64,000 nt of DNA from Massilia antarctica (GCF_015689335.1 NZ_CP065053.1:124001-188000); one strand, 5' to 3'. Shown: positions 8,954-17,369, numbered from the stretch's first letter. Notes: generated by a model not told the origin, from the letters alone. Made by a program: numbers and translations.

Positions 8954-10191
8954 ACAGCCCCGTCCGCTCCTGCCGCGCCTGTGGCGCCGCGCTTCACCAC
9001 AGCTTTGCCGACCTGGGCCTGTCGCCCGTGTCGAACGCCTTTGTCGAGCCGGACAAGGCGGCCGAGGGAGAAATGTTCTATCCCCTGCACGCCATGGTGT
9101 GCGGCCAGTGCTGGCTGGTGCAACTGGCCGACACGACCCGCGCCGAGCTGCACTTCCACGCCAACTACGTCTACTTTTCCTCGTTTTCCAGTAGCTGGCT
9201 GGCGCACGCGCGCGCCTACGTGGAACAGATGACGGCGCGCCTGGGCTTGAACGGCGCGAGCCGCGTGATGGAAATCGCCAGCAACGATGGCTATCTGCTG
9301 CAGTATTTCCAGCAAGCGGGGATTCCCTGCATCGGCATCGAACCGAGCGGCAACACGGCGGCGGCGGCGCGCGCGCGCGGCATCGACACGCGCGAACTGT
9401 TCTTCAACCGCGCCACGGCCGGCGCGCTCGCGGCCCAGGGCGAACGGGTCGACCTTTTACTGGGCAATAACGTGCTGGCCCATGTGCCCGACCTCAACGA
9501 TTTCGTGGGCGCGATGCCGGCCGTGCTGAAACCGGAGGCGGTGGTGACCCTGGAGTTTCCCCACCTGCTGCGCCTGATCGCCGACCAGCAATTCGACACG
9601 ATCTACCACGAACATTATTCCTACCTGTCCCTGCTGGCCCTGATGCCGGTGTTCGCGCGCGCCGGCCTGCGCGTGTTCGACATCGCGCACTTGCCCACCC
9701 ACGGCGGCAGCCTGAGAGTGCACGCCTGCCTGCAAACGGCATCGCACCCGACCAGCGCGCAGGTGGAAGCTTGCCTGGCGCTGGAACAGGAAGCCGGCCT
9801 GGGGCGCCTGGACACCTACGCCGGTTTCGGCGAGCGCATGCGCGCCACCAAGCGCGCACTTCAACGTTTCCTGATCGACGCCAAGGATGAGGGCAAGACG
9901 ATTGCCGCCTATGGCGCCGCCGCCAAGGGCAATTCCCTGCTCAACTATTGCGGCATCGGCGCCGACATCATCGATTACGTCGTCGACAGCAACCCCGCCA
10001 AGCAAGGCCGCTTGCTGCCGGGCAGCCGGATTCCCGTGCGCGCGCCCGCGGCTGTGTTCGAAACGCGGCCCGACTACCTCCTGATCCTGCCGTGGAACAT
10101 CAAGGACGAATTGATGACCCAGATGGCCGGCATCCGCGACTGGGGCGGGCAATTCCTGCTGGCCAACCCGCACATCCACGTGGTGGCCTGA
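8950..10191 (+). CDS. Sugar C-methyltransferase (TylC3/NovU/TcaB9-like)
   Basis: SAM-dependent methyltransferase of 413 residues in three parts. An N-terminal zinc-binding segment has CRAC at residues 8-11 and CGQC further on. A central class I SAM fold carries EIASNDGYLLQYF and LLGNNVLAHVPDL, and the YHEHYSYLS motif contains the histidine pair seen in TcaB9-type enzymes. The C-terminal domain has AAYGAAAKGNSLLNYC. Characterised relatives add a methyl group to C-3 of nucleotide-linked 4-keto-6-deoxy sugars. The start overlaps the rfbG stop (ATGA). With rfbF and rfbG upstream, the substrate is likely a CDP-4-keto-6-deoxyhexose, giving a branched-chain sugar. The exact methylated carbon cannot be read from the sequence. 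Confidence 0.9.
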   Translation: MNSPVRSCRACGAALHHSFADLGLSPVSNAFVEPDKAAEGEMFYPLHAMVCGQCWLVQLADTTRAELHFHANYVYFSSFSSSWLAHARAYVEQMTARLGLNGASRVMEIASNDGYLLQYFQQAGIPCIGIEPSGNTAAAARARGIDTRELFFNRATAGALAAQGERVDLLLGNNVLAHVPDLNDFVGAMPAVLKPEAVVTLEFPHLLRLIADQQFDTIYHEHYSYLSLLALMPVFARAGLRVFDIAHLPTHGGSLRVHACLQTASHPTSAQVEACLALEQEAGLGRLDTYAGFGERMRATKRALQRFLIDAKDEGKTIAAYGAAAKGNSLLNYCGIGADIIDYVVDSNPAKQGRLLPGSRIPVRAPAAVFETRPDYLLILPWNIKDELMTQMAGIRDWGGQFLLANPHIHVVA

Positions 10192-10751
10192 TGCAATTTC
10201 ACCCCACCCCGCTGGCTGGCGCCTTTCTCATCGATATCGACCCGGTGGAAGACGAGCGCGGCCTGTTCGCCCGCACCGTCTGCGAGGAAGATTTTGCGCG
10301 GCACGGCCTGGCGGGCCGGTTCGTGCAGCAAAGCGTGTCGTGGAACCCCTACCCGGGCACCCTGCGCGGTCTGCATTTCCAGATGGCCCCGGACCAGGAA
10401 ATCAAGCTGGTGCGGGTCACGCGCGGCGCCATCTTCGACGCCATCGTCGACCTGCGGCCCGGCTCCCCGACCTACGGCAAGGCCTTCCACACCGAACTGT
10501 CGGCCGTGAACCGCCGCCAGTTGTATATTCCGGCCGGCATGGCGCACGGTTTCCAGAGCCTGGAAGCGGATACCGAAGTCTTTTACCAGATGAGCGCGCC
10601 ATTCCGCCCGGCTTCCGCGCGCGGCCTGCGCTGGGATGACCCCGCACTGAACATTCCCTGGCCCGCCTGCGCGGCGCGCAAGATCTCCGACACTGACCGG
10701 GCATGGCCGACCCTGGCCGCACGCACCCTCGCCCTGACCCTGAACCTCTGA
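10191..10751 (+). CDS. dTDP-4-dehydrorhamnose 3,5-epimerase-like cupin (RmlC family)
   Basis: A 186-residue RmlC-type cupin with the hallmark segments RGLFARTVCEEDF, GTLRGLHFQ (with the active-site histidine) and YIPAGMAHGFQSLE. Family enzymes epimerise C-3 and/or C-5 of nucleotide-linked 4-keto-6-deoxy sugars. Here the other genes are for CDP sugars, so it likely acts on the CDP-linked keto sugar, as in branched-sugar pathways, rather than in dTDP-rhamnose synthesis; no rmlA, rmlB or rmlD is nearby. The start overlaps the preceding stop (TGATG). The last 15 residues are a low-complexity tail. The symbol is withheld because the substrate is not dTDP-linked for certain. Confidence 0.88.
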   Translation: MQFHPTPLAGAFLIDIDPVEDERGLFARTVCEEDFARHGLAGRFVQQSVSWNPYPGTLRGLHFQMAPDQEIKLVRVTRGAIFDAIVDLRPGSPTYGKAFHTELSAVNRRQLYIPAGMAHGFQSLEADTEVFYQMSAPFRPASARGLRWDDPALNIPWPACAARKISDTDRAWPTLAARTLALTLNL

Positions 10752-10787
10752 CCCTGAACTTTTTAATCTGCTTTGTGAAGGAATGCC

Positions 10788-11933
10788 ATGATCCCCGTCT
10801 TTAAGCCGCTGATCGAAAAGGAAGAAATCGACGCCAGCCGCGAATCGCTCGAAATGGGCTGGCTCGGCATGGGCAGCTACGTGTCCGGCTTTGAAAACAA
10901 GGTCAAGGAAATCCTTGGCACGGAAGAACGCTACGTGGCGGCGCTGAGCACCGGCACGGCCGGGCTGCACGTGGCCTTGCTGGTGGCCGGGGTCGGCCCG
11001 GGCGATGAAGTGATCGTGTCGTCGTTTAACTGTTCGGCCGACTTCCAGGCGATTTCCTGGGTCGGCGCCGAGATCGTGTTTTGCGATTGCCTCGACGATA
11101 CCTTGGCGATCGACATGAAAGCCGCTGCCAAGCTCGTCACCGCCAAGACAAAAGCCATCATCGTCATGGATTACGATTGCATCCTTTGCGATCATGATGA
11201 AATCGCCGAATTTGCCGCCACCCACAAGCTGAGGGTGATCCACGATGCCGCGCATTCCTTCGGGTCCAAATACAAGGGCAAGCCGGTCGGCAGCTTCTCC
11301 GACATCTGCGTGTTCAGCCACGACCCGGTGAAAACCATCACCTGCCTCGACGGCGGCACGATTGTCGTGAAAACCAGGGAAGAACTGGCCATGGTGCACG
11401 AACTGCGCCTGCTGGGCATGCAGCAGCCGGCCTCGGTGATGTACCAGAACCAGCGCGCCTGGACCTTCGACGTCGAACGGGTGGGCTACCGCTACCACAT
11501 GCTCAATATGCACGCCGCCATCGGGCTGGCCCAGCTGTCCAAGCTCGACCTGATCGCCAGCAGCCGGCGCGACGCCTGCATCAAATACAACGCGCTGCTG
11601 GCCGGGATCGCGCAGGTGCGCACCCCGCTGACCAACTTTGCCGACGTCAACCCCTTCCTCTATTACATCCGGGTGCCGGGCGAGGATCGCGATGCGCTGC
11701 GCAAGTTCCTCAAGGACAATGGCGTCGATACCGGCATCCACTGGCAGCCGGGACACTGGTTCTCGCTATGGAAAAACTGCCGCGCGGGCGACCTGAGCGT
11801 GACCGACCGGGTCGGCAATGAAATCCTGTCCCTGCCCTTGCACTCGCGCATGGACTTGGCCCTGGTCGATGAAGTGTGCCGCCAGATCGGCCTGTACTTT
11901 GCCGGGGCGCCGGCCGCCGGGAAAACGGCATGA
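10788..11933 (+). CDS. DegT/DnrJ/EryC1/StrS-family sugar aminotransferase
   Basis: PLP-dependent enzyme of 381 residues. It has the family start MIPVFKPLIEKEEID, the ALSTGTAGLHVAL cofactor-phosphate segment, DAAHSFGSKYKGK and the active-site lysine K182 in HDPVKTITCLDGG. A lysine rather than the histidine of RfbH-type 3-dehydratases points to transamination of a keto sugar, not dehydration. The usual TGEGG after the lysine reads CLDGG here, a small departure. It is the fifth sugar gene of the operon, with 36 bases to the upstream gene and an ATGA overlap with the acetyltransferase downstream. The probable product is an amino-deoxy sugar that the next gene acylates. Confidence 0.92.
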   Translation: MIPVFKPLIEKEEIDASRESLEMGWLGMGSYVSGFENKVKEILGTEERYVAALSTGTAGLHVALLVAGVGPGDEVIVSSFNCSADFQAISWVGAEIVFCDCLDDTLAIDMKAAAKLVTAKTKAIIVMDYDCILCDHDEIAEFAATHKLRVIHDAAHSFGSKYKGKPVGSFSDICVFSHDPVKTITCLDGGTIVVKTREELAMVHELRLLGMQQPASVMYQNQRAWTFDVERVGYRYHMLNMHAAIGLAQLSKLDLIASSRRDACIKYNALLAGIAQVRTPLTNFADVNPFLYYIRVPGEDRDALRKFLKDNGVDTGIHWQPGHWFSLWKNCRAGDLSVTDRVGNEILSLPLHSRMDLALVDEVCRQIGLYFAGAPAAGKTA

Positions 11934-12562
11934 GCGGGCAAGCCTTGTTCGCCGCCTTCAAGCAGGCGGCCGGCGCCGGGTCGGACCTGGTGATCCCGGT
12001 GGGCCAGCCGGTCGAAGCCGTGCTGCGCCCGATCGCCACGGCGAGCGACCGCATCAACCTGGACGACGCGCGCCTGCTCAGCGAGTGGCGTAACCGCTTC
12101 GTCACGTCGTTCCTGACCGAATTCGATTCGCACGAAACGCGCACCGCCAACTGGCTGGCGACCGCGGTGGCGCGCGATCCGGGCAAGATCCTGTTCATGG
12201 TCGACACCCTCGACGGCCGCTCGGTCGGCCACGTGGGGCTCGGCTTCATCGACTGGGACAAGGGCTATGTGGAAGCGGACGCCATCGTGCGCGGCGGCGA
12301 CTGCCGCAAGGGCTTGATGACGCTCGCGCTGCAGGCGCTGCTGCACTGGGCGCGGGCCGGCCTGGGACTTCCTGATGCGTGGGTGCGGGTGCGTTCGGAC
12401 AACCCGGCGGTGGCGTTTTACGAGAAAGCGGGCTTTGGCGAGGTCAAGCGCGTGCCGCTGGCCAGCAGCAGCGCGGATGGACAAATCACCTGGGTCGAAG
12501 ACCCGGCGGCGGGCAGCAATGCGCCAGCGCTGGTGTACATGCGTTATCAGGCAGCGGAGTAG
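11930..12562 (+). CDS. GNAT-family N-acetyltransferase
   Basis: A 210-residue GNAT acyltransferase. The region from LDDARLLSEWRNRFVTSFLT to VRVRSDNPAVAFYEKAGFGE shows the RimJ/RimL and WecD-like layout, with a C-terminal AFYEKAGF signature that binds acetyl-CoA. The start overlaps the aminotransferase stop (ATGA), so it is co-translated with it. The natural reading is acylation of the amino group installed by that enzyme, as in WecD-like or PseH-like steps of surface-sugar synthesis. The acyl donor and the sugar are inferred. Confidence 0.85.
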   Translation: MSGQALFAAFKQAAGAGSDLVIPVGQPVEAVLRPIATASDRINLDDARLLSEWRNRFVTSFLTEFDSHETRTANWLATAVARDPGKILFMVDTLDGRSVGHVGLGFIDWDKGYVEADAIVRGGDCRKGLMTLALQALLHWARAGLGLPDAWVRVRSDNPAVAFYEKAGFGEVKRVPLASSSADGQITWVEDPAAGSNAPALVYMRYQAAE

Positions 12563-12568
12563 CCGCAC

Positions 12569-13216
12569 ATGGCCCACGAACAGGTGATCGCTTACACGTG
12601 CCAGCAGGTCGCGACGTTTTTCCCGGGCATGGAAGCGGCCGCGCTGGAACGCGTTATCGCGACGCATTGGGACACCGCGATGGCGCGGCTGCAAAGGTGC
12701 ATCGACCAGGTGAAGATGTGGCCGCAGGGGCAATTCAACCATCTCAATTCAAGCCAGTATTGCCAGTATTTGTATTTCCTGTCGAACAGCATCTGGCGTG
12801 AAGACCGCAGCGAGGAAGGGCTGGGCGTTGTGACGCGCCTGTTCCTGCTCAACAAGGCGCTCAATGGCATCGATCTGTTTTACGAGATCGACTTGCCGGA
12901 GGTATTTTTTATCGGGCACTCGGTGGGCATCGTACTGGCCAAGGCCACGTACGGCAGCCATCTGGTCCTGTATCAAAACAGCACGGTGGGCAAGAACCAC
13001 GGCGTGGCGCCGGTGCTGGGGGACGGCGTGATCCTGTATCCCAACAGCGCCATCGTCGGCCGCTGCCGGATTGGCGCCAACACCGCGGTCTCGCAAGGCA
13101 CTGGCGTGATCAACCGCGACACGCCGGGCGACTGCATGGTGTTCGCGGGCACGGCGGGCGCACTGGCAATCAAGCCATCGAAACGCCTCCTGATCGCCGA
13201 CTTCTTCCGCCTCTGA
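12569..13216 (+). CDS. Hexapeptide-repeat acetyltransferase (serine acetyltransferase-like)
   Basis: A 215-residue protein. An N-terminal helical part (to about residue 105) precedes a left-handed beta-helix of hexapeptide repeats (GHSVGIVLAKATYGSHLVL through DGVILYPNSAIVGRCRIGA), the fold of serine acetyltransferases and other CoA-dependent O-acetyltransferases. It lies 6 bases after the GNAT gene and ends the operon, so it may O-acetylate the sugar or make a precursor; a housekeeping cysteine role is less likely in this context. The stop codon overlaps the first copy of a 35-base tandem repeat. Confidence 0.82.
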   Translation: MAHEQVIAYTCQQVATFFPGMEAAALERVIATHWDTAMARLQRCIDQVKMWPQGQFNHLNSSQYCQYLYFLSNSIWREDRSEEGLGVVTRLFLLNKALNGIDLFYEIDLPEVFFIGHSVGIVLAKATYGSHLVLYQNSTVGKNHGVAPVLGDGVILYPNSAIVGRCRIGANTAVSQGTGVINRDTPGDCMVFAGTAGALAIKPSKRLLIADFFRL

Positions 13217-13292
13217 AACATTTCTTAACCGGGGTCAGACCTCTGACTCGAAACATTTCTTAACCGGGGTCAGAGCTCCGACTCGAAACATG
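13215..13292 (+). repeat. Tandem 35-base repeat, two and a fraction copies
   Basis: Copies at 13215-13249 and 13250-13284 are nearly identical and begin GAAACATTTCTTAACCGGGG; a third begins at 13285 and stops after 8 bases. The core AACCGGGGTCAGACCTCTGA (13227-13246) is repeated exactly in inverted orientation at 14464-14483. This kind of GGGGTCAGA element is commonly scattered through Oxalobacteraceae genomes (general impression, not checked here). Confidence 0.85.
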
Positions 13293-13345
13293 TCAAACCC
13301 ACGGTCTGCCGCCCGCCGCGACTGTCGCAAGCATTGGGTGCGGTG

Positions 13346-14326
13346 TCAGTGCAGCCCCGTCGACAGGCTGGTGATAGCGTCGCTCCTGATTTTTTGTCGG
13401 TGTGCAGCGAATTTTTCGCCCGCCGCTGCTTCCCGTGTCCCGGCATCGTCCAGCGCCGCGGACAGCCGGCGGAAGGTGGCAAGGTCGGCATCGCTGGAAA
13501 AGACCAGCGTATGTTGTTGAAGCTCGATTTTGCCAAGTCGTGGCTGCGCGAAATCGAGGATGGCGCCCACCCTGTCGATCAGTTCCTTCTGAACCGCGGA
13601 TAACTCCGCGTTCAGTTCGAGCGTTTTCTCGCCAATCAGCGCCACCTTGCTCATGTCCATATTGCGATAGCGTTCCGGGATGAGCGTCGTACGCAGATAC
13701 TCCCTGCCTTCCTCGACGCAGGCTTTGGCCTGCGTATCGCGCTGATCGATGAGTTGCCTGAAGCGCGACATCTGCCCCCGTGCAAGGTCAATCCCCTTGC
13801 GCGACGTCAAGCTTTCCGGGGTCAGCGCAGTCAGGGAAAGCTTCCCGAACTCTTTTTCCAAGCGATCATTGTCGGCCATCTGGCGCTTGAGCACTGCACC
13901 CATCCCATCCAGGAACGCGACAAGCACGCGCGCGTCTTCGCTGGCAGGCGCGGGCGCCGCAGCACTGCTTTGTTCGCCCGTCTGGCTCATCGTGGCAAGC
14001 AGTTGCCGCTGCGCAGATTGCGATGCCGCATCGTCCCGATGCATTCCCACGGTATTGCCCACGCCAGCGATGAACAATAAAAACGCCACGACGAACTTGG
14101 CCATTACCATCTGGCGCGCAGGGCGCTTTCTCAGGAAAAACCGGAGTGCGCCCAATAGGATGGCGGCCACCATCACGGCGCCCATCAATTGCCCGGCCAT
14201 TTGCGCATGATTTTGCCCGCCGGGGCTGGCCAGGCGCGGCAGGAAAATCGCAGCCCCCAGGGTGAGATTGGCAACGTTGTTGACGGTGCGCTCCGGCGTT
14301 TCCAGCGCCTTGTGATTGGTATCCAT
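13346..14326 (-). CDS. Membrane-anchored helical protein of unknown function (paralogue A)
   Basis: I do not recognise a family. The 326-residue protein has hydrophobic segments near residues 46-64 (MGAVMVAAILLGALRFFL) and 73-93 (MAKFVVAFLLFIAGVGNTVG), with a weaker one before them. A long, charged, probably helical domain follows. It is clearly paralogous to the next minus-strand gene: both share LDKEFxKL/LEKEFGKL-like stretches, a TSR.GI motif, R(E/V)Y(L/V)RT...PE.YR and a conserved closing region. The helical domain looks like a ligand- or partner-binding region. The gene is bracketed by the dispersed repeat in opposite orientations, suggesting it moved or duplicated as a cassette. The start follows the pattern TCAACATGGAT, shared with the paralogue. 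Confidence 0.75.
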   Translation of the reverse strand: MDTNHKALETPERTVNNVANLTLGAAIFLPRLASPGGQNHAQMAGQLMGAVMVAAILLGALRFFLRKRPARQMVMAKFVVAFLLFIAGVGNTVGMHRDDAASQSAQRQLLATMSQTGEQSSAAAPAPASEDARVLVAFLDGMGAVLKRQMADNDRLEKEFGKLSLTALTPESLTSRKGIDLARGQMSRFRQLIDQRDTQAKACVEEGREYLRTTLIPERYRNMDMSKVALIGEKTLELNAELSAVQKELIDRVGAILDFAQPRLGKIELQQHTLVFSSDADLATFRRLSAALDDAGTREAAAGEKFAAHRQKIRSDAITSLSTGLH

Positions 14327-14463
14327 GTTGATTCTTTAAAATCGATAAGTGAAACGCCGCGCGTGGCGACGCTGTCCGCTCCTCATGGCCGCCAGGGCCA
14401 TGAAAGCGTCGATCCTGACGGTGCCAGCGCCAGGGGCGGCGCAAGATTTCACAATGTTTCTAA

Positions 14464-14506
14464 TCAGAGGTCAGACCCCGGTTGTCGGAGGTCTGAGCCC
14501 GGCCGT
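14464..14506 (-). repeat. Inverted copies of the dispersed GGGGTCAGAC repeat
   Basis: Bases 14464-14483 are the exact reverse complement of 13227-13246. A second, degenerate unit follows (GTCGGAGGTCTGAGCCCGG at about 14484-14502). Together with the tandem copies at 13215-13292 they frame the gene at 13346-14326 as an inverted repeat. Confidence 0.75.
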
Positions 14507-14553
14507 CGGATTGTCCGACTGTGTTGTTCGGAATGAGCGCGGGTCCTGGCGGC

Positions 14554-15540
14554 TCAGCGCTTGGCGGGTGCCAGGTCGCGGGCGGCGTCTTTCTTGGTTT
14601 TTTCCACATGCGTGTTGAATCGTTCGACCACCGCCGCTTCGCGCACGCCGATCCCTTCCATCTCCCTGGACAGCGCCCGGAAGGTGGCGACGTCGCGCTC
14701 GCTGGCAAACATCAGCTTGCCGTTCTGGAAGCTGGCTTTGCCGAGTTGCGACTGGGCGAAGTCGAGCACCTTGCCCACCGCCTTGATGAATTCCTTGCCG
14801 ACCGCGGTCAACTGCGCATTGAGCTTGAGCGTCTCGGCGCCCACCTGTGCTCCGGCACCCAGTTCGCTGCCGCGATAGTGTTCCGGCACGTTCGCCGTGC
14901 GCACGTAGACCCGCCCTTCCTCGACCGAGGCAATGATCATCTGGTCGCGCTGGATCAGCAGCTCGCCATAGCGCGCCATCTTCGCGCGCGAAGCGGCAAT
15001 CCCCGTGCGCGACGTCAGCGCCTCCGGGGTCAGCAAGGTGCTCATGTCGAGTTTCTCGAATTCCTTGTCCAGCAATTCGCGCTCCGCCACCTGCCGTTTG
15101 AGCAGCGCGCCGGCGCCATTGACGAAGGCCACCACCTGGCGCGCTTCTTCACTGGCGGCCACGGGCGCCGCCGGACCTGCCGCTTCCCCCGTCTCGTTCA
15201 TGGTGGCCACCAATTGCTGGCCCGCCGCGCGGATCGCGCCCATGTCGCGCTTCATCGCGCCGATTTTACCCAGCGATATCAGGATCAGGATAAGCGCGAC
15301 CGCCAGCTTGGCGCAGGCCATGCGTAACGGCAGGTGGGTTTTCAGGATGCCTTTGAGCAGCGCCAGGATCAGGAAGACCGCCACCAGGCTGCCACCGATG
15401 AAGCGCCCGGCCGCGTAGGCGTCGCCGCTGCCGCTCATGGCCGCCCACAGGGGTAGGAGAAAACCTGTAGCCAAGGCAATATTGGCAAGAAAATCCACGC
15501 GCGAGACCGTCTGGTCCGGCGGATCGTCGCTGTCATCCAT
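14554..15540 (-). CDS. Membrane-anchored helical protein of unknown function (paralogue B)
   Basis: A 328-residue paralogue of the previous gene with three clear hydrophobic segments: FLANIALATGFLLPLWAAM, FIGGSLVAVFLILALLKGIL and AKLAVALILILISLGKIGAM. They are followed by about 220 residues rich in charged helices. No enzymatic motif is visible. The start is placed at 15540 (MDDSDD) because the context TTCAACATGGATG matches the start region of the paralogue; the frame is open for 12 further codons upstream from an ATG at 15576. It is transcribed away from the flagellin genes, so the 15541-15926 gap is a divergent promoter region. Function unknown. Its position between a glycosylation operon and flagellins may be coincidental. 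Confidence 0.75.
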   Translation of the reverse strand: MDDSDDPPDQTVSRVDFLANIALATGFLLPLWAAMSGSGDAYAAGRFIGGSLVAVFLILALLKGILKTHLPLRMACAKLAVALILILISLGKIGAMKRDMGAIRAAGQQLVATMNETGEAAGPAAPVAASEEARQVVAFVNGAGALLKRQVAERELLDKEFEKLDMSTLLTPEALTSRTGIAASRAKMARYGELLIQRDQMIIASVEEGRVYVRTANVPEHYRGSELGAGAQVGAETLKLNAQLTAVGKEFIKAVGKVLDFAQSQLGKASFQNGKLMFASERDVATFRALSREMEGIGVREAAVVERFNTHVEKTKKDAARDLAPAKR

Positions 15541-15713
15541 GTTGAATTTTCCGAAAGGGGTGATGTTGTATGGCAATTGCAGGCGGGATTTTACCCGTTT
15601 TCGATAAATACAATGTTGTATGGAAATAGCATTTTATCAATGACACCGTTTTCCTGGCCCTGCGGCGCCCGCGCTGCATGACGATAAACGGGCGCCAAAC
15701 GACTTTTTTCGGC

Positions 15714-15768
15714 CCTCAAGTTATCGCTGCGCCTGCCGTCAAGCGCCGCGTCCGCAGCGGACTTGAGG
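15714..15768. promoter_or_regulatory. Conserved inverted repeat upstream of fliC1
   Basis: CCTCAAG (15714-15720) and CTTGAGG (15762-15768) are separated by exactly 41 bases. The same two heptamers with the same 41-base spacing recur upstream of the other two flagellin genes, although the bases between them differ. A T-tract lies just before. It could be a pair of half-sites for a regulator or a structure ending upstream transcription. Confidence 0.55.
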
Positions 15769-15800
15769 CGCGAAATCCAAATATACATGCCGTAATTCAT

Positions 15801-15827
15801 TAAACTTTCCGGAAGGTAATCCGTTAC
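15801..15827 (+). promoter_or_regulatory. Sigma28 (FliA) promoter of fliC1
   Basis: TAAACTTT, 11 bases, TCCGTTAC, close to the FliA consensus TAAAGTTT-N11-GCCGATAA. The fliC3 copy keeps both boxes while its spacer has changed, and the fliD promoter in this window reads TAAAGTCT-N11-GCCGTTAA. A leader of about 90 bases precedes the ATG and its AAGGAG site. Confidence 0.8.
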
Positions 15828-15926
15828 ATATAAGGACTGCGGTGTGATTGTCCCGGACCGAAGGGGCAGACCAAAGCGAAGGCAAGTTGCCAACATGAAT
15901 AAGTAGTATCTGCAAGGAGTAATATC

Positions 15927-17369
15927 ATGAGCGTCATCAACACCAACACCGCGTCGCTGAATGCACAACGTAACCTGAGCACTTCCGCTTCCGCACTGTC
16001 GACCTCGCTCCAACGCCTGTCGTCCGGCTTGCGCATTAACAGCGCCAAGGACGATGCCGCCGGCCTGGCCATCTCGGAACGCTTCACGTCCCAGATCCGC
16101 GGTCTGGATCAGGCCAAACGCAATGCCAACGACGGTGTGTCGATGTTGCAAACGGCCGAAGGTTCGTTGCAATCGACCGGTAACATCCTGCAGCGTGTGC
16201 GTGAACTGTCGGTTCAGTCCTCGAATGCCACCAACTCCGCCGGCGACCGCAAGGCGATCCAGGCCGAGGTTGGCCAGCTGTTGTCGGAAGCGGACCGTAT
16301 CGCCCAGACTTCGGAATTCAACGGCTTGAAACTGCTCGACGGCAGCTTCGGTACCGCCACCTTCCAAGTTGGCGCCAACGCCGGCCAGACCATCCAGGCC
16401 ACCACCGCGAACTTCCGTACCAACAACTACGGCAACAACGAAGCCTCGACCGCGGCCCCGACCACCCTGGCCACCACCGGCACCGCCTACACCGCCGGCA
16501 GCTTCGCCCTGCAAGGCCTGGCTACCTCGAACATCGCCGTCACCGCCACCGATACCGCCCAGTCGCTCGCCTCGACCATCAACGGCGCCACCGCCAACAC
16601 CGGTGTCACGGCCGAGGCCAAAACCGAAGAAGCGCTGACCCTGACCGCCGGCGGCGTGTATTCGCTCGGCGTCACGTCCGACAACAGCACCGCCGCCAAC
16701 GTCACCTTCACCGTCGGCGCCGCGCTCAACGCTTCCGGCCTGGCGTCGGCCGTCAGCTCCTTTAACGATGTCTCGTCCAAGACCGGCGTTACCGCCAAGC
16801 TGAACAGCACCAACGATGGCCTGGTCCTGACCAATGCCGCCGGCAACAACATCACCCTGGCCAACAACAGCGCGTCGGCATCGGTCACGGCGGGAGCGAT
16901 CAGCGCGGCCGGCACCGTCGGCACCACCGCCGCCGTCGCCACCGGCACCACCTCGACCTCGATGGGTTATGTGTCGATGAACTCGGACAAGGGTTTCTCG
17001 GTCGGCAGCAGCGGTTCGACCGCGATTGCCGCCGGCACCGCCGCCTCGCTCAATACCGTTTCCGGTATCGACGTGTCGACCGCCAAGGGCGCATCGAACG
17101 CACTCAAGGTGCTGGACTCGGCCCTGGCCAACGTCAACAGCCAGCGCGCTTCCTTCGGCGCACTGCAGTCGCGCTTTGAAACGGCTGTCACCAACCTCGA
17201 ATCGACCTCCGAAAACCTGTCTGCCTCGCGCAGCCGGATCCAGGATACCGACTTCGCTTCGGAAACAGCCAAACTGACGCGCGGCCAGATCCTCCAGCAG
17301 GCAGGTACCGCCATGCTGGCCCAGGCTAACTCGCTGCCGAATGGCGTGTTGTCCCTGCTGCGCGGTTAA
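15927..17369 (+). CDS. fliC: Flagellin 1
   Basis: Filament subunit of 480 residues. The N-terminal D0/D1 part (MSVINTNTASLNAQRNLSTS, then LSSGLRINSAKDDAAGLAIS) and the C-terminal part (SRIQDTDFASETAKLTRGQI, ending NSLPNGVLSLLRG) are typical. The centre, about residues 170-390, is Ser/Thr/Ala/Asn-rich, exposed in filaments, and a likely site for O-glycosylation by the upstream locus. The protein is identical to flagellin 2; I see four synonymous base changes between the two coding sequences. It has its own sigma28 promoter and hairpin terminator, so each of the three copies can be expressed as a single-gene unit. Confidence 0.98.
   Translation: MSVINTNTASLNAQRNLSTSASALSTSLQRLSSGLRINSAKDDAAGLAISERFTSQIRGLDQAKRNANDGVSMLQTAEGSLQSTGNILQRVRELSVQSSNATNSAGDRKAIQAEVGQLLSEADRIAQTSEFNGLKLLDGSFGTATFQVGANAGQTIQATTANFRTNNYGNNEASTAAPTTLATTGTAYTAGSFALQGLATSNIAVTATDTAQSLASTINGATANTGVTAEAKTEEALTLTAGGVYSLGVTSDNSTAANVTFTVGAALNASGLASAVSSFNDVSSKTGVTAKLNSTNDGLVLTNAAGNNITLANNSASASVTAGAISAAGTVGTTAAVATGTTSTSMGYVSMNSDKGFSVGSSGSTAIAAGTAASLNTVSGIDVSTAKGASNALKVLDSALANVNSQRASFGALQSRFETAVTNLESTSENLSASRSRIQDTDFASETAKLTRGQILQQAGTAMLAQANSLPNGVLSLLRG

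Noticed and set aside
13215..13292. Possible short CRISPR array (35-base repeats).
   Set aside because: The units abut without spacers, there are only two full copies, and no cas genes are present.
15716..15742. A second sigma28-like site upstream of fliC1, TCAAGTTA-N11-GCCGTCAA.
   Set aside because: The -10 part is not kept upstream of fliC2 and fliC3 (GTCGTCTG), whereas the site at 15801 is kept in all three. The TCAAG belongs to the inverted repeat instead.
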